Positions 31,362-41,751 are shown, counted from the stretch's first letter. The stretch: DNA of 64,000 nucleotides from Enterobacter sp. Bisph1 (GCF_000814905.1 NZ_JXAG01000021.1:1-64000); one strand, 5' to 3'. Notes: generated by a model from the letters alone, not told the origin. A program made the numbers and translations.

Positions 31362-34300
31362 TTAACGTTTACGATGCAGTAATAAATAGACCGCAGGAAT
31401 AACCAGCATTGAGAGCAACGGCGCGGTCACCATACCGCCGATCATCGGTGCCGCGATACGGCTCATCACCTCGGAACCGCTGCCGCCGCCCCACATAATC
31501 GGCAGCAAACCGGCCATGATCGTTGCGACAGTCATCACCTTTGGCCGCACTCGCAGCACCGCGCCTTCGTGGATAGCCTGCAACAGAAGCTTATTTCCGT
31601 TATCGTCTTCGCGGGTACGATATTTATCCAGCGCCTGATTAAGATACAGCACCATAATAACGCCGAACTCGGCCGCTACCCCGGCAAGCGCAATAAACCC
31701 CACGGCCCCCGCAACGGATAAATTATATCCCAGCAGCCACAATAACCAGACACCGCCAATCAGCGAGAACGGTAACGTCCCCATAATTAACAGGGCATCT
31801 GAAATACGCTTAAAGGTAACAAAAAGCAGGACAAAAATAATCATTAGCGTGACCGGTAAAACTATTTTCAGCTTTGCTGTAGCGCGCTCCAGGTACTCAA
31901 ACTGACCGGACCAGGAGAGCGTCACACCCTGCGGCAATTTCACCTGCTGTGCCACCTGCCGTTGCATCTCTTCCACCGCCGACTTTAAATCGCGGCCGCG
32001 TAGATCAACATAGATCCAGTTTGATAAGCGCGCATTTTCACTTTTCAGCATCGGCGGGCCTTCTGTCACTGCAATCTCCGCCAGCTCGCCTAACGCAATC
32101 TGGCTGCCGTTTTCGGTGATCACCGGCAGTTTGCGCAGGCTGTCAACGTTATCGCGTATTTCACGCGGGTAGCGCATATTGATGGGGTAACGCTCACGGC
32201 CGTGCAGCACTTCGCCAATATTTTCCCCGCCCACCAGCGTCGCCACAAGCGACTGCAACTCTTTTACCGACACGCCATAGCGCGCGGCCTGCTGCCGGTT
32301 AATGTTGATATCAACGTAGCGCCCGCCAGCCAGCCGTTCTGCCAGCGCCGACGTCACGCCCGGCACCGTTTTCACCACCTGTTCTATCTCCTGCGCCACG
32401 CGTTCAATATCGGCAATATTATTGCCGTTCACCTTAATCCCGACCGGGCTTTTGATACCGGTGGCCAGCATATCCAGGCGGTTACGAATCGGTGGTACCC
32501 AAACGTTGGCGATACCCGGCACATTAACAGCTTTATCGAGTTCCTCCACCAGCTTCTCCGGCGTCATTCCGGGTCGCCATTGGTCGCGCGGTTTAAAGCG
32601 AATGGTGGTTTCAAGCATGGTTAACGGCGCGGGATCGGTCGCGCTCTCCGCCCTCCCCGCCTTGCCAAATACACTTTCCACTTCCGGCACGCTTTTGATC
32701 AGCCGGTCGGTTTGTTGTAACAGGCGTCCGGCCTCGCGGGCAGAAATTCCCGGTAACGTCGAAGGCATATAGAGCAAATCGCCTTCGTTGAGCGGCGGCA
32801 TAAACTCACTGCCCAAACGGCTTAACGGCCACAATGTTGCCACCAGCAACAGCAGCGCAATGCCCAGCGTCGCTTTCGGCCACGCCAGCACCTTATCAAG
32901 CAGCGGCTCATACAGACGGATCAAAAAACGGTTAATCGGGTTAGCTTTTTCATCAGGAATTTTGCCACGAATAAAATAGCCCATCAGTACCGGCACCAGC
33001 GTGATGCCCAGGCCAGCGGCAACCGCCATCGCCCAGCTTTTGGTGAAGGCCAGCGGCGAAAACATCCTTCCTTCCTGCGCTTCCAGGGAAAACACCGGAA
33101 TAAACGACAAGGTAATGATCAGCAGGCTGCAGAACAGCGCAGGCCCCACTTCTACCGCTGCTTTTTCCGAAAAACGCCAGTAATCCGCACTCGTCGGCTG
33201 ACGATCGGGGTTATCGTGCCGCCACTGTTCCATTACCTTGTGCATGTTCTCAATCATCACGATGGCCGCATCGACCATCGCGCCGATGGCAATCGCAATC
33301 CCGCCGAGGGACATGATATTGGCGTTGATCCCCTGATAATGCATGACGATAAACGCGCCGAGGATACCCAGGGGCAACGAGACGATCGCCACTAACGCCG
33401 AGCGGAAATGGAACAGAAACAGCGTACAGACCAGCGCGACAACGATAAATTCTTCAATCAGCTTATGCGTCAGCGTTTTCACCGCGCTTTCAATCAGGGT
33501 AGAACGATCGTAGACCGGGACGATCTCCACCCCGGCAGGCAGGGTTTTCTCAATCTCGCTGAGTTTCGCTTTCACCGCATGAATGGTTTCCAGCGCGTTT
33601 TTGCCGTAGCGCATCACCACAATGCCGCCCGCTACTTCCCCTTCGCCGTTATATTCGGCCACGCCACGGCGCAGCTGCGGCCCGAGGCGCACCGACGCGA
33701 CATCCGCGAGCATAACGGGCACGCCTTCCCGGCTGGCGATCACTATCTGGCGGAAATCCGCAAGCTCGCGCAGATAACCGGTGGTGCGCACCATAAACTC
33801 GGCTTCGCCCATCTCCAGCAGCGCGCCGCCGCTCTCCTGGTTCGCCGCCTGCACCGCGCTAATAATTTGCTGATGCGTAATATTCAGCGCCCGCATTTTT
33901 GCCGGGTCCGGCACAATCTGGTACTGACGAACCATACCGCCAACGCTCGCCACTTCCGCAACGTTTGGCACCGTTTTCAGTTCAAACTTCAGCGTCCAGT
34001 CCTGCAACGCACGCAGATCCGCCAAATTATGTTTCCCGCTGCGATCCACCAGCGCGTATTCATAAATCCAGCCGACGCCGGTCGCATCCGGTCCTAACGC
34101 AACATCTACACCCGCAGGCAGCGATGACTGAATTTGGCTGAGATTCTCCAGCACCCGCGAACGCGCCCAGTAGAGATCGGTATCGTCATCAAACAGCACA
34201 TAGACATAGGCATCGCCGAACATCGAATAGCCGCGTACGGTTTTAGCGCCTGGCACCGAAAGCATGGCGGTGGTCAGCGGATAGGTCACCTGATCTTCAA

Positions 34301-34481
34301 TAATTTGCGGCGCTTTACCCGGATAACTGGCGCGAATAATCACCTGCACATCGGAAAGATCCGGCAGCGCGTCCAGCGGCGCACGCTGCAAAGACCAAAT
34401 CCCCCAGCCGGTAAGCACCAGCGCCGCCAGGAGGATCAATAAACGGTTGCGAAGCGACGCACGAATCACGGCAGCAATCAT
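31362..34481 (-). CDS. cusA: CusA/SilA-type RND pump for Cu(I)/Ag(I)
   Basis: A 1039-residue heavy-metal RND transporter. Twelve membrane helices flank two large periplasmic loops. The proton-relay Asp is in [12 protein letters not shown] on helix 4. The methionines that bind Cu(I)/Ag(I) in the CusA cleft have clear equivalents in [14 protein letters not shown] and LDMLATG, which favours monovalent copper or silver over the divalent CzcA type. It overlaps the adaptor gene by 4 nt (ATGA). The N-terminus differs clearly from E. coli CusA ([15 protein letters not shown]), so this is a diverged relative; the symbol is by similarity. Confidence 0.88.
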   Translation of the reverse strand: MIAAVIRASLRNRLLILLAALVLTGWGIWSLQRAPLDALPDLSDVQVIIRASYPGKAPQIIEDQVTYPLTTAMLSVPGAKTVRGYSMFGDAYVYVLFDDDTDLYWARSRVLENLSQIQSSLPAGVDVALGPDATGVGWIYEYALVDRSGKHNLADLRALQDWTLKFELKTVPNVAEVASVGGMVRQYQIVPDPAKMRALNITHQQIISAVQAANQESGGALLEMGEAEFMVRTTGYLRELADFRQIVIASREGVPVMLADVASVRLGPQLRRGVAEYNGEGEVAGGIVVMRYGKNALETIHAVKAKLSEIEKTLPAGVEIVPVYDRSTLIESAVKTLTHKLIEEFIVVALVCTLFLFHFRSALVAIVSLPLGILGAFIVMHYQGINANIMSLGGIAIAIGAMVDAAIVMIENMHKVMEQWRHDNPDRQPTSADYWRFSEKAAVEVGPALFCSLLIITLSFIPVFSLEAQEGRMFSPLAFTKSWAMAVAAGLGITLVPVLMGYFIRGKIPDEKANPINRFLIRLYEPLLDKVLAWPKATLGIALLLLVATLWPLSRLGSEFMPPLNEGDLLYMPSTLPGISAREAGRLLQQTDRLIKSVPEVESVFGKAGRAESATDPAPLTMLETTIRFKPRDQWRPGMTPEKLVEELDKAVNVPGIANVWVPPIRNRLDMLATGIKSPVGIKVNGNNIADIERVAQEIEQVVKTVPGVTSALAERLAGGRYVDININRQQAARYGVSVKELQSLVATLVGGENIGEVLHGRERYPINMRYPREIRDNVDSLRKLPVITENGSQIALGELAEIAVTEGPPMLKSENARLSNWIYVDLRGRDLKSAVEEMQRQVAQQVKLPQGVTLSWSGQFEYLERATAKLKIVLPVTLMIIFVLLFVTFKRISDALLIMGTLPFSLIGGVWLLWLLGYNLSVAGAVGFIALAGVAAEFGVIMVLYLNQALDKYRTREDDNGNKLLLQAIHEGAVLRVRPKVMTVATIMAGLLPIMWGGGSGSEVMSRIAAPMIGGMVTAPLLSMLVIPAVYLLLHRKR

Positions 34482-35932
34482 TTTTTCGCCTCCGGCATCG
34501 CCATCAGATGCGTGATCACCGCGCCCTGTTCTTCATCCAGCGTGAAGCTAAACATCACCGTATCGCCCGCTTTAATCGCCGGGTCGGGCTGCTTAAGCAC
34601 AAAATCCATAGTCATTGCGCCCCAGTTCAGCGCCGGAATCGGCGGGTGCGCCAGCGTAATGCTCTCTGCGGAGATCTCTTTAACAACCCCCGTTGAGTCA
34701 TAACTTTGCATGTGCTTTTCGATCGCTTGCGGGGAGTGCTGCCCAGGCAAGGCGCTGCGCAAACTGGCTTCAGAGTCGATCAGGAACTGGCCCGAGGTGA
34801 CCACATTATCGCCCTCTTTCAGCCCGCTTGTTACTTCCGTCCAGCCCTGCGCCGTGCGCCCGGTGGTGATGTTGACCGCCTGGAAATGACCGTCGCCGGT
34901 CGCCAGCAATACGCGGCTGGTTGTACCTGTTTCGATCAGCGCCTCTTCTGGCATCGCCAGCACCGCTGGCCGTTGCGCCGCGGCAGGCTGGGTCACCGTC
35001 AGGAACATCCCGGGTTTGAGTTTTTGCTGCGGGTTATCCAACACAATGCGCGCTTTCAACGTCCGGGTAGTGATTTCCAACTGCGGTAACAATTCACTGA
35101 CCCGCCCGTGGAACGCTTCACCCGGCCAGCTGGCAGACGTTGCCTCGATGTCGCTCCCCGCCATTAACGCCTGCGCCTGGCTTTGGGGGTAATCCACCAC
35201 CAGCCAGACGGGATCCAGGCTCGCCAGTTCGAACAGGGTTTGCGTGGCGGCAACCTGAGCGCCTTCGCGGGCATCAAGCTTGACTACATACCCGTCGCGA
35301 TCGGCACGCAGGGTTAAGCGGGTTTGCGGTTTCCCGCTGCGTTCAACGCTGCGAATAATCGCCTCGGGCATAAACTGCAGCGCCAGGCGTTCGCGGGCAG
35401 CGCGCGTTAGCTCACTATCGCCCAACTGGCGCACCGCCAGATACTCCTGCTGTGCGGTCGTCCACTGCGGGATCCACAGCGCCGCCAGCGCATCGCCTTT
35501 TTTCACCCATTGCTGCGGGGCGCGGACAAACAGTTTTTCCACCACGCCCGCCGCCGGCGAAGGAACGTTTTGAATACTCCGTTCATCGGTCGTTACCGTG
35601 GCGAACGCAGAGAATGCCTCGCTCAGGGCGCGTTTTTCCACCTTCGCAGTGGTCATACCCAGATTTTGCTGCTGTTGGGCGCTGACGCTGACACCACCGC
35701 TGGCGGGCGTTTCATCGGCATAACGCGGCACCAGTTCCATATCCATAAACGGTGATTTACCCGGTTTATCAAAACGCTGTCCTGGCACCATCGGATCGTA
35801 CCAGTACAGCACCTTCCGCTCCGGCGTTTGTGCGGTGGACTCGACTGGCGTGCTGTGCTGATAGCCGACAAAATAGCCCACCCCGGCCGCCACGCAGGCA
35901 CCGATCGCCATGGCTAATATCGTTTTTTTCAT
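34478..35932 (-). CDS. cusB: CusB-like membrane-fusion adaptor with a C-terminal CusF-like domain
   Basis: 484 residues from ATG 35932 ([15 protein letters not shown]), which shares one base with the upstream stop; a longer start inside the previous gene is rejected. An N-terminal anchor is followed by a metal-binding segment with M48, M63 and M65 (YDPMVPGQ and [10 protein letters not shown]), matching the CusB methionine site. Barrel-sandwich, alpha-hairpin and beta-barrel parts come next. From about residue 410 a whole CusF-like domain is appended, with ligands H429, W437, M440 and M442. E. coli CusB lacks this domain; such a fusion is known in SilB of Cupriavidus. The adaptor would load metal into the pump. 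Confidence 0.87.
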   Translation of the reverse strand: MKKTILAMAIGACVAAGVGYFVGYQHSTPVESTAQTPERKVLYWYDPMVPGQRFDKPGKSPFMDMELVPRYADETPASGGVSVSAQQQQNLGMTTAKVEKRALSEAFSAFATVTTDERSIQNVPSPAAGVVEKLFVRAPQQWVKKGDALAALWIPQWTTAQQEYLAVRQLGDSELTRAARERLALQFMPEAIIRSVERSGKPQTRLTLRADRDGYVVKLDAREGAQVAATQTLFELASLDPVWLVVDYPQSQAQALMAGSDIEATSASWPGEAFHGRVSELLPQLEITTRTLKARIVLDNPQQKLKPGMFLTVTQPAAAQRPAVLAMPEEALIETGTTSRVLLATGDGHFQAVNITTGRTAQGWTEVTSGLKEGDNVVTSGQFLIDSEASLRSALPGQHSPQAIEKHMQSYDSTGVVKEISAESITLAHPPIPALNWGAMTMDFVLKQPDPAIKAGDTVMFSFTLDEEQGAVITHLMAMPEAKK

Positions 35933-37185
35933 TAGTTCAACTCCTGAGGGATCAGCCAGCGGATGGCGGCCCACTTCTGCGCCATCGCTTTTTCAGCCTG
36001 ATTAACGGCCAGTTCGCTATCGAGCACGTTGCGGCGCGCTTCCAGCAGTGCCGCCAGATCCGACTGCCCCGAACGGTATTGCGCGGTCAACAAAGTGGCT
36101 CGCTGACGCACCAGCGGCAACACCTCATCACGCTGACGCGTCCACAAGGTTTGCGCGGCCTGATATTCAGCAATAAAGGTACGCAGTTGCGCCGTGCGAT
36201 CGCGCTCGGCCAGCGCCAGCTGGTCGTTTGCCTGTAGCGTGCGGGACACATCCGCGGCGTGATCTTTATCCTGGCGGCGCGACTGGAACAGCGGCAGATC
36301 GACGGTAAACATCACTCCGGCCATATCCTCATAGCCTTCCGCCCGGCGTCCGTACCACACTTCCACTTCCACGTCCGGAATGGCCGCAATAGCCGACTCA
36401 GCAGAGCGCGCTTTGGCACTGTTTGTAGCAGCAGCGGCAGCGACGATATCCGGGTGCTGAACAATGCCCTGCAGCAGCGTTTTTTCATCCGCTGGCAGAC
36501 GTTGGTAGCGCGGAAGCTCGCCGGAGACGGCGCTAACCTCTTGCCCGGTCAACTGCATCAGGCGCGCTTGCGCCAGCTGTACATCGCGCTCGGCAAGGGT
36601 GACTTTATCGCGCATGCCGCTCAACCCCACCTGGAATGCCAGTACGCTGTCAGGCGCAGCACTGCCTGCGCTCACGGTGGCGCGCTGTGCGCCCTGCTGG
36701 CGTTCGGTTTCCGCCAGCAGTTTGCGCGCGGTCTGCAACGCCTGCTGCGAGAGCGCCAAATCGAGCCAGGCCTGCGCGCTATCACGCTGTATATTTGCGC
36801 GTACCACGGCAGATTTCGCGCTGACGCTGTGCGCCTCGGCCTGCAAGGTGTCGGCTTTACGCTCGCGTTTTTCCGCGCTGACATACTGCTGCATAATGCC
36901 GACCCGCTGCATGGTCATCCCTTCACGGGTTAAGCGACGGTCGTTATTGCCCTGTACCGGGACGTTTTCAATGCCGAATTTCAGTTTCGGATCCGGCAGT
37001 TGGCGGGCGGAATCCGCCATCGCATCCAGCGCTTGCACTTCATTGCGATTGGCGGAAAGTTCGGCGGAATAGCGCTCAGCGGCGGCCAGAGTTTGCGCAA
37101 GCGTCAGTGACTCCGCCTGTACGGCGGAGCACATCAGTCCGAGCAACACCCCGCCGAGCCGCAAGCTCAGCGAGAAACGTTTCAT
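35932..37185 (-). CDS. TolC-family outer-membrane factor of the efflux operon
   Basis: 417 residues. A Sec signal peptide ends near residue 24 (CSAVQA-ES), and two long alpha-helical, Ala/Gln/Leu-rich repeats follow, typical of OEP-family channels. There is no lipobox cysteine at the cleavage site, unlike E. coli CusC, so it looks closer to the CzcC type. It should form the trimeric outer-membrane duct for the adaptor and pump encoded downstream. It starts 12 nt after the chaperone stop and shares one base with the adaptor gene. Confidence 0.83.
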   Translation of the reverse strand: MKRFSLSLRLGGVLLGLMCSAVQAESLTLAQTLAAAERYSAELSANRNEVQALDAMADSARQLPDPKLKFGIENVPVQGNNDRRLTREGMTMQRVGIMQQYVSAEKRERKADTLQAEAHSVSAKSAVVRANIQRDSAQAWLDLALSQQALQTARKLLAETERQQGAQRATVSAGSAAPDSVLAFQVGLSGMRDKVTLAERDVQLAQARLMQLTGQEVSAVSGELPRYQRLPADEKTLLQGIVQHPDIVAAAAATNSAKARSAESAIAAIPDVEVEVWYGRRAEGYEDMAGVMFTVDLPLFQSRRQDKDHAADVSRTLQANDQLALAERDRTAQLRTFIAEYQAAQTLWTRQRDEVLPLVRQRATLLTAQYRSGQSDLAALLEARRNVLDSELAVNQAEKAMAQKWAAIRWLIPQELN

Positions 37186-37197
37186 TGCTGCCCCCGG

Positions 37198-37542
37198 TTA
37201 GCGCTGTGGCGTCAATGAAACGAGCTGGTAGCCGTTTTCGTTCTGCACAAAGGTAAAGTCGACGCTGTCGCCCACCTTCACCTGCGGCAGCGCACTCCCT
37301 TGGGTCAGGGCAAACGCCATGGTCATCGGCGGCCAGTTCAGGGCGGGAATGGCTTTATGGAAAATGGTGATCGCGTCAGGGCTGATTTTTTTAATCACCC
37401 CCTCGCTTTGATAGGTCTGAGCCTGTGCCTGTGGGGCCCCATGATGCGACATAGGGTGTGAGGCGTGCATATCTTGCGCGTTAGCGGCAAAAGCAGAGAA
37501 CAACAGTACGCCAGAGAGCATGCAAAGATGAGAAGAACGCAT
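37198..37542 (-). CDS. cusF: CusF-like periplasmic Cu(I)/Ag(I) chaperone
   Basis: 114 residues from ATG 37542, chosen because AGGAG lies 7 nt upstream; an ATG 21 nt earlier has no such site. The signal peptide ends near residue 23 (FAANAQ). A His/Met-rich linker (MHASHPMSHH) precedes the OB-fold domain with the CusF ligand set H62, W70, M73 and M75 (NWPPMTM). It hands periplasmic Cu(I) or Ag(I) to the adaptor. The adaptor carries a second copy of the same domain, so the system has two chaperone units. Confidence 0.88.
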   Translation of the reverse strand: MRSSHLCMLSGVLLFSAFAANAQDMHASHPMSHHGAPQAQAQTYQSEGVIKKISPDAITIFHKAIPALNWPPMTMAFALTQGSALPQVKVGDSVDFTFVQNENGYQLVSLTPQR

Positions 37543-37597
37543 AATAAAACTCCTGTTAAACAATGAAATAGGCGAAATTCAGTGCATTAACAGGTTC

Positions 37598-38005
37598 TTA
37601 TTCGCGAAAGCGGCAAAAGCGGATCGTTGCCGGTGGGCCTGCGGCAGGCGGAGATAAGGTTCCTGCGTCACGGGAGAGAGAAAGATAAACAGGCTGCACC
37701 ATCGACAGGGTCAGCGAAACGGGCAGCGCCACCAGAGAAGGATGATGACCCTCTTTCGGGGCCTGATCCGGTACACAATGTTTTTCGCACAGCGGCGTAT
37801 TCATCATGTCCATCTGCGGCGCATCGTTGTCCATCATCATATGATGATCCAGATGCTGAACCATCACATTTTCACCCTGCACGCTTAGATGGCAGCCATG
37901 GGCGGCAATCGCCATCTGGCTCTGAATAAACAGCCAGCCGAACGCCACCATCAGCATCAAAAGATGCCGCTTAATAAAGCGTAACCGGAAGCTGCCTGCG
38001 TGCAT
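37598..38005 (-). CDS. Met/His/Cys-rich exported protein leading the efflux operon
   Basis: 135 residues, not recognised as a named family. A basic N-terminus and a hydrophobic stretch (residues 14-35) look like a signal peptide or anchor. The next part is packed with soft-metal ligands: HGCH near residue 36, HLDHHMMMDN (51-60), MDMMNT (65-70), CEKHC (73-77). A Pro-rich tail ends in RFCRFRE. It is the first gene of the operon, 55 nt before the chaperone. A copper- or silver-binding sponge or sensor is a fair inference from ligands and position, with no direct support. Small proteins of this style are often found beside copper genes. Confidence 0.65.
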   Translation of the reverse strand: MHAGSFRLRFIKRHLLMLMVAFGWLFIQSQMAIAAHGCHLSVQGENVMVQHLDHHMMMDNDAPQMDMMNTPLCEKHCVPDQAPKEGHHPSLVALPVSLTLSMVQPVYLSLSRDAGTLSPPAAGPPATIRFCRFRE

Positions 38006-38351
38006 ATTGCCGCCATGGGTGAAAGAACAATTACCGCGAGTATATGTAGCGTAAAAAATTTTTTTAAAGTGTTTTTGAAATAATTTACGCTGGCAAACGA
38101 AACATAAGCAGAATCGCGAGATTAATTAACTTATTAACTTCATTTAAATAACAAATAGAGTATTTTTTATTAATATACTGTCTTAACCGGCCGCTGATTA
38201 TTTTTGGCGAGGGTAACTTTTTTCACTGATTATTTGCTCAACACATCGCTTTGTTGATTTTAATCATCTACCCTGCGGCGGTTATTCGGCACATTGCGTT
38301 GCCCGTTTTTTTTACTTACTTATCATTCAGGTCAACTCCGGGGCCAACTAC
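38006..38351. promoter_or_regulatory. Divergent control region between the efflux operon and dcuC, with an FNR-type site
   Basis: An AT-rich gene-free stretch. At 38254-38267 it carries TTGAT-TTTA-ATCAT, one mismatch from the FNR consensus TTGAT-N4-ATCAA, 85 nt before dcuC; E. coli dcuC is activated by FNR without oxygen. Toward the efflux operon (38040-38200) there are A/T runs suited to a promoter, but I see neither a CusR-type palindrome nor a CueR-type spacer, and no regulator gene is nearby. How metal is sensed is open. Confidence 0.6.
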
Positions 38352-39728
38352 ATGTTATTAACAATTATAGAACTGCTGATCGGCGTGGTGGTGATTGTCG
38401 GCGTGGCGCGCTACATCATCAAAGGTTACTCCGCCACCGGCGTACTGTTTGTCGGCGGTCTGACGCTATTAATTGCCAGCGCGCTGATGGGCCACAAAGT
38501 CTTACCCGCCAGCGCCGCCAGCACTGGCTATAGCGCGACGGATATTGTCGAATACATCAAAATTCTGTTGATGAGTCGCGGCGGCGATCTCGGCATGATG
38601 ATCATGATGCTGTGTGGTTTTGCCGCCTATATGACGCATATTGGCGCAAACGACATGGTGGTCAAACTGGCTTCGCGCCCGCTGCGCTTTATCAACTCGC
38701 CCTACGTTCTGATGATTGCCGCCTATTTTGTTGCCTGTTTGATGTCGCTGGCGGTCTCTTCCGCGACGGGACTTGGCGTGTTGTTGATGGCGACGCTGTT
38801 CCCGGTGATGGTTAACGTCGGTATTAGCCGCGGTGCGGCAGCGGCGATCTGCGCCTCTCCGGCGGCCATTATCCTCTCTCCGACCTCGGGTGATGTGGTG
38901 CTGGCAGCAAAAGCGGCAGAGATGCCGTTGGTTGACTTTGCCTTTAAAACCACCCTACCGATTTCCATCGCAGCGATTATCGCTATGGCGATTGCACACT
39001 TCTTCTGGCAGCGCTATCTGGATAAAAAAGAGCATATCGTCGCTGAAATACTCGATGTGAAAGATATCACCACCAAAGCCCCGGCCTTTTACGCCATCCT
39101 GCCGTTTACACCGATTATCGGCGTGCTGATTTTCGACGGCAAATGGGGCCCGGAACTGCATATCATCACTATTTTGGTTATCTGTATGCTACTGGCGGCG
39201 GTACTCGAGTTTTTCCGCGGCTTCAACACGCAAAACGTTTTTTCCGGCCTCGAAGTGGCCTATCGCGGCATGGCAGATGCCTTTGCTGGCGTAGTGATGC
39301 TGCTGGTCGCCGCCGGGGTATTCGCCCAGGGCTTAAGCACCATTGGCTTTATTCAGAGCCTGATTTCAATCGCGACCTCCTTCGGTTCGGCAAGCATTAT
39401 TTTGATGCTGGTACTGGTCACTTTAACCATGCTGGCGGCGATGACCACCGGCTCCGGTAATGCGCCGTTTTACGCCTTTGTTGAGATGATCCCGAAACTG
39501 GCCCATGAATCGGGCATTAACCCGGCTTACCTGTCGATTCCGATGCTGCAGGCGTCCAACCTTGGCCGCACCATCTCCCCGGTTTCCGGTGTCGTTGTTG
39601 CCGTTGCCGGGATGGCGAAAATTTCTCCCTTTGAAGTGGTGAAACGCACATCAGTGCCGGTGATCGTCGGCCTGATCGTAGTGATTATCGCCACGGAAGT
39701 GCTGGTTCCCGGCGTCGCCGTCCATTAA
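38352..39728 (+). CDS. dcuC: DcuC, anaerobic C4-dicarboxylate transporter
   Basis: A 458-residue integral membrane protein with about 12 helices, close to the 461 residues of E. coli DcuC. It mainly exports succinate during fumarate respiration and fermentation. The conserved blocks SATGLGVLLMATLFPVMV and TTGSGNAPFYAF are present. An FNR-type site upstream fits anaerobic induction. In E. coli citrate-fermentation genes lie between dcuC and rna; here rna follows directly after a terminator. Confidence 0.93.
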   Translation: MLLTIIELLIGVVVIVGVARYIIKGYSATGVLFVGGLTLLIASALMGHKVLPASAASTGYSATDIVEYIKILLMSRGGDLGMMIMMLCGFAAYMTHIGANDMVVKLASRPLRFINSPYVLMIAAYFVACLMSLAVSSATGLGVLLMATLFPVMVNVGISRGAAAAICASPAAIILSPTSGDVVLAAKAAEMPLVDFAFKTTLPISIAAIIAMAIAHFFWQRYLDKKEHIVAEILDVKDITTKAPAFYAILPFTPIIGVLIFDGKWGPELHIITILVICMLLAAVLEFFRGFNTQNVFSGLEVAYRGMADAFAGVVMLLVAAGVFAQGLSTIGFIQSLISIATSFGSASIILMLVLVTLTMLAAMTTGSGNAPFYAFVEMIPKLAHESGINPAYLSIPMLQASNLGRTISPVSGVVVAVAGMAKISPFEVVKRTSVPVIVGLIVVIIATEVLVPGVAVH

Positions 39729-39742
39729 GAGAAGCAACAGAT

Positions 39743-39772
39743 AAAAAAGCGCCTGCCCGGCGCTTTTTTTTT
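39743..39772 (+). terminator. Intrinsic terminator after dcuC
   Basis: AAAAAAGCGCC, a 5-nt loop, GGCGC and nine T residues, 14 nt after the dcuC stop. Confidence 0.9.
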
Positions 39773-39823
39773 ATGCTTTAATAACGCATGGCAATCATCT
39801 GGATTCACACATCAGGAATCGAC

Positions 39824-40627
39824 ATGTTTATAAAGGGATTCTTCACCTGCGCCGCCGTTGCCGCTACGTTGTTCGCGACCGCTTCTGCCGCACCGCTTCA
39901 GCCCAAACAGTACGGTGATTTTGACCGTTATGTACTGGCGCTCTCCTGGCAAACCGGTTTTTGCCAAAGCCTGCATGCCCAGGGCCGTAACGAACCCGAC
40001 GAGTGCCGGCTGCAAAAAGAACCCGCCAACAAAGCCGATTACCTGACGGTACATGGCCTGTGGCCTGGCCTGCCCAACTCTATCGCCGCGCGCGGCGTTG
40101 ACGATCGTCGCTGGATGCGCTTCGGTTGTGCAACGCGCCCCGTTCCGAATATGCCGGAGGCGAAAAGCAGCCAGAAATGCGCGGCGGCAGAGACCGGCCT
40201 GTCGCTGGAAGTGGCCAATAAACTCAACGCCGTGATGCCCGGCGCGGGCAGTACCACCTGTCTTGAACGCTATGAATACGCCAAACACGGCGTCTGCTTT
40301 GGCTTCGATCCCGACGACTATTTTGGCACTATGGTGCGCATGGATACGGAGATCAAACAGAGCGCGCTCGGTCAGTTCCTCGCTGAAAATTACGGGAAAA
40401 CCATCAGCCGCGACGCATTTAACGCCGCGGTGGCAAAAGCCTGGGGCGCGCAGAGTGTGAAAGCGGTGAAACTGACCTGTAGCGGTAACCCGGCATGGCT
40501 GACGGAGGTGCAGATTGCCATCAAGTCCGCTGCCATCAACGCACCGCTTTCGACCACCTCTTTTCTGCCGCAGCCGCATCCCGGCAACTGCGGGGACAAC
40601 TTCATGATTGATAAAGCGGGTTACTGA
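39824..40627 (+). CDS. rna: Rna, ribonuclease I (T2 family, periplasmic)
   Basis: 267 residues from ATG 39824 behind CAGGAATCGAC; a 12-residue upstream extension would spoil the signal peptide. The signal ends near residue 23 (TASA-AP). Both T2 active-site boxes are present, VHGLWPGLPN (CAS I) and YEYAKHGVC (CAS II), plus several disulfide cysteines. It degrades RNA without base specificity in the periplasm. One residue shorter than E. coli Rna. Confidence 0.94.
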   Translation: MFIKGFFTCAAVAATLFATASAAPLQPKQYGDFDRYVLALSWQTGFCQSLHAQGRNEPDECRLQKEPANKADYLTVHGLWPGLPNSIAARGVDDRRWMRFGCATRPVPNMPEAKSSQKCAAAETGLSLEVANKLNAVMPGAGSTTCLERYEYAKHGVCFGFDPDDYFGTMVRMDTEIKQSALGQFLAENYGKTISRDAFNAAVAKAWGAQSVKAVKLTCSGNPAWLTEVQIAIKSAAINAPLSTTSFLPQPHPGNCGDNFMIDKAGY

Positions 40628-40700
40628 ATCCTAATTCCGGCAAATGTGCGCATCGTCACTTCACAGGGTGCAAAGGTGTCAGTATTATCCCCTATCAGAT

Positions 40701-40735
40701 AAACCCTCGCTGCCAGACGGCGAGGGTTTTTCTTT
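40701..40735 (+). terminator. Intrinsic terminator after rna
   Basis: A 10-bp stem AAACCCTCGC/GCGAGGGTTT with a 9-nt loop and a T-rich tail, upstream of rnk. Confidence 0.8.
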
Positions 40736-40763
40736 GGATCATTCACCTGACATGGAGTAGCAG

Positions 40764-41174
40764 ATGTCCAGACCAGCCATTATTATTAACGAGCGAGATG
40801 CCGCGCGCCTCGACCGTTTGCTTGAGCAGCCCGCTCACGCTAGCCTCCCGGTTGCGGATGCGCTTAATCAAGAGCTGGATCGCGCTCAAATGTGCGCACC
40901 AGAAGCGATGCCACATGATGTGGTAACAATGAACAGCAAGGTAAAATTCCGCGAGTTGAAAAGTGGCGAAGAGCGCGTCCGCACGCTGGTCTATCCGGCA
41001 GATATGACCGACAGCGCCAGCCAGCTCTCCGTGCTCGCTCCCGTGGGTGCTGCGCTGTTGGGTTTGCGCGTGGGTGATACGATCCACTGGGATCTGCCGG
41101 GCGGCGCAACCACCGATCTTGAAGTGCTGGAACTGCTTTACCAGCCCGAAGCCGCAGGCGATTTTAACCGTTAA
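40764..41174 (+). CDS. rnk: Rnk, regulator of nucleoside diphosphate kinase
   Basis: 136 residues, the E. coli length. A short N-terminal coiled coil and a C-terminal GreA/GreB-like FKBP-type domain ([17 protein letters not shown]) are visible. It binds RNA polymerase near the secondary channel but lacks the long Gre coiled-coil tip, and it affects NDP kinase levels. E. coli has ybdR between rnk and uspG; here they are direct neighbours. Confidence 0.93.
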   Translation: MSRPAIIINERDAARLDRLLEQPAHASLPVADALNQELDRAQMCAPEAMPHDVVTMNSKVKFRELKSGEERVRTLVYPADMTDSASQLSVLAPVGAALLGLRVGDTIHWDLPGGATTDLEVLELLYQPEAAGDFNR

Positions 41175-41322
41175 TCTCCGCCCTGCGTTATTATGCAGAG
41201 GATGCGCCCGCATCCTCTTTCCGCTCCCGGCCGATATTCTTCAGATTTGCCATCCAGGCAGCAAAATATTCTTGCCAGCTATGATTCAATCTGCATGACA
41301 TAATCAACAGGGAGAAGCGTTT

Positions 41323-41751
41323 ATGTATAAGACCATTATTATGCCGGTCGATGTGTTCGAAATGGAGTTAAGCGACAAAGCCGTACGTCACGCTGAATTT
41401 CTCGCCCAAAGCGAAGGCGTAATCCATCTATTGCATGTTTTACCCGCCTCCGCCAGCCTGAGCCTGCACCGTTTCGCCGCCGATCTGCGCCGTTTCGAAG
41501 AGCATCTGCAACAGGAAGCGCAAACGCGCCTCAGCAGTATGGTAACGCATTTTAATATCGACTCTTCACGCATTCACGTTCACGTGCAGTTTGGTAACGT
41601 GCGCGACGTGGTGAATGAATTAGCCGAAGAGCTGAACGCCGATATGGTGGTGATTGCCTCCCGCAATCCCTCTATCTCTACCCACCTGCTTGGCTCGAAT
41701 GCCGCAAGTATTGTGCGCCATGCGCATATTCCTGTGCTGGTTGTGCGGTAA
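41323..41751 (+). CDS. uspG: UspG, universal stress protein
   Basis: A 142-residue UspA-fold protein with the beta-1 start [17 protein letters not shown] and the nucleotide-binding C-terminus ([19 protein letters not shown]). UspG (UP12) is a phosphorylated and adenylated stress protein in E. coli, tied to adhesion, motility and survival. It is a single gene ended by a strong bidirectional terminator shared with ahpF. Confidence 0.93.
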   Translation: MYKTIIMPVDVFEMELSDKAVRHAEFLAQSEGVIHLLHVLPASASLSLHRFAADLRRFEEHLQQEAQTRLSSMVTHFNIDSSRIHVHVQFGNVRDVVNELAEELNADMVVIASRNPSISTHLLGSNAASIVRHAHIPVLVVR

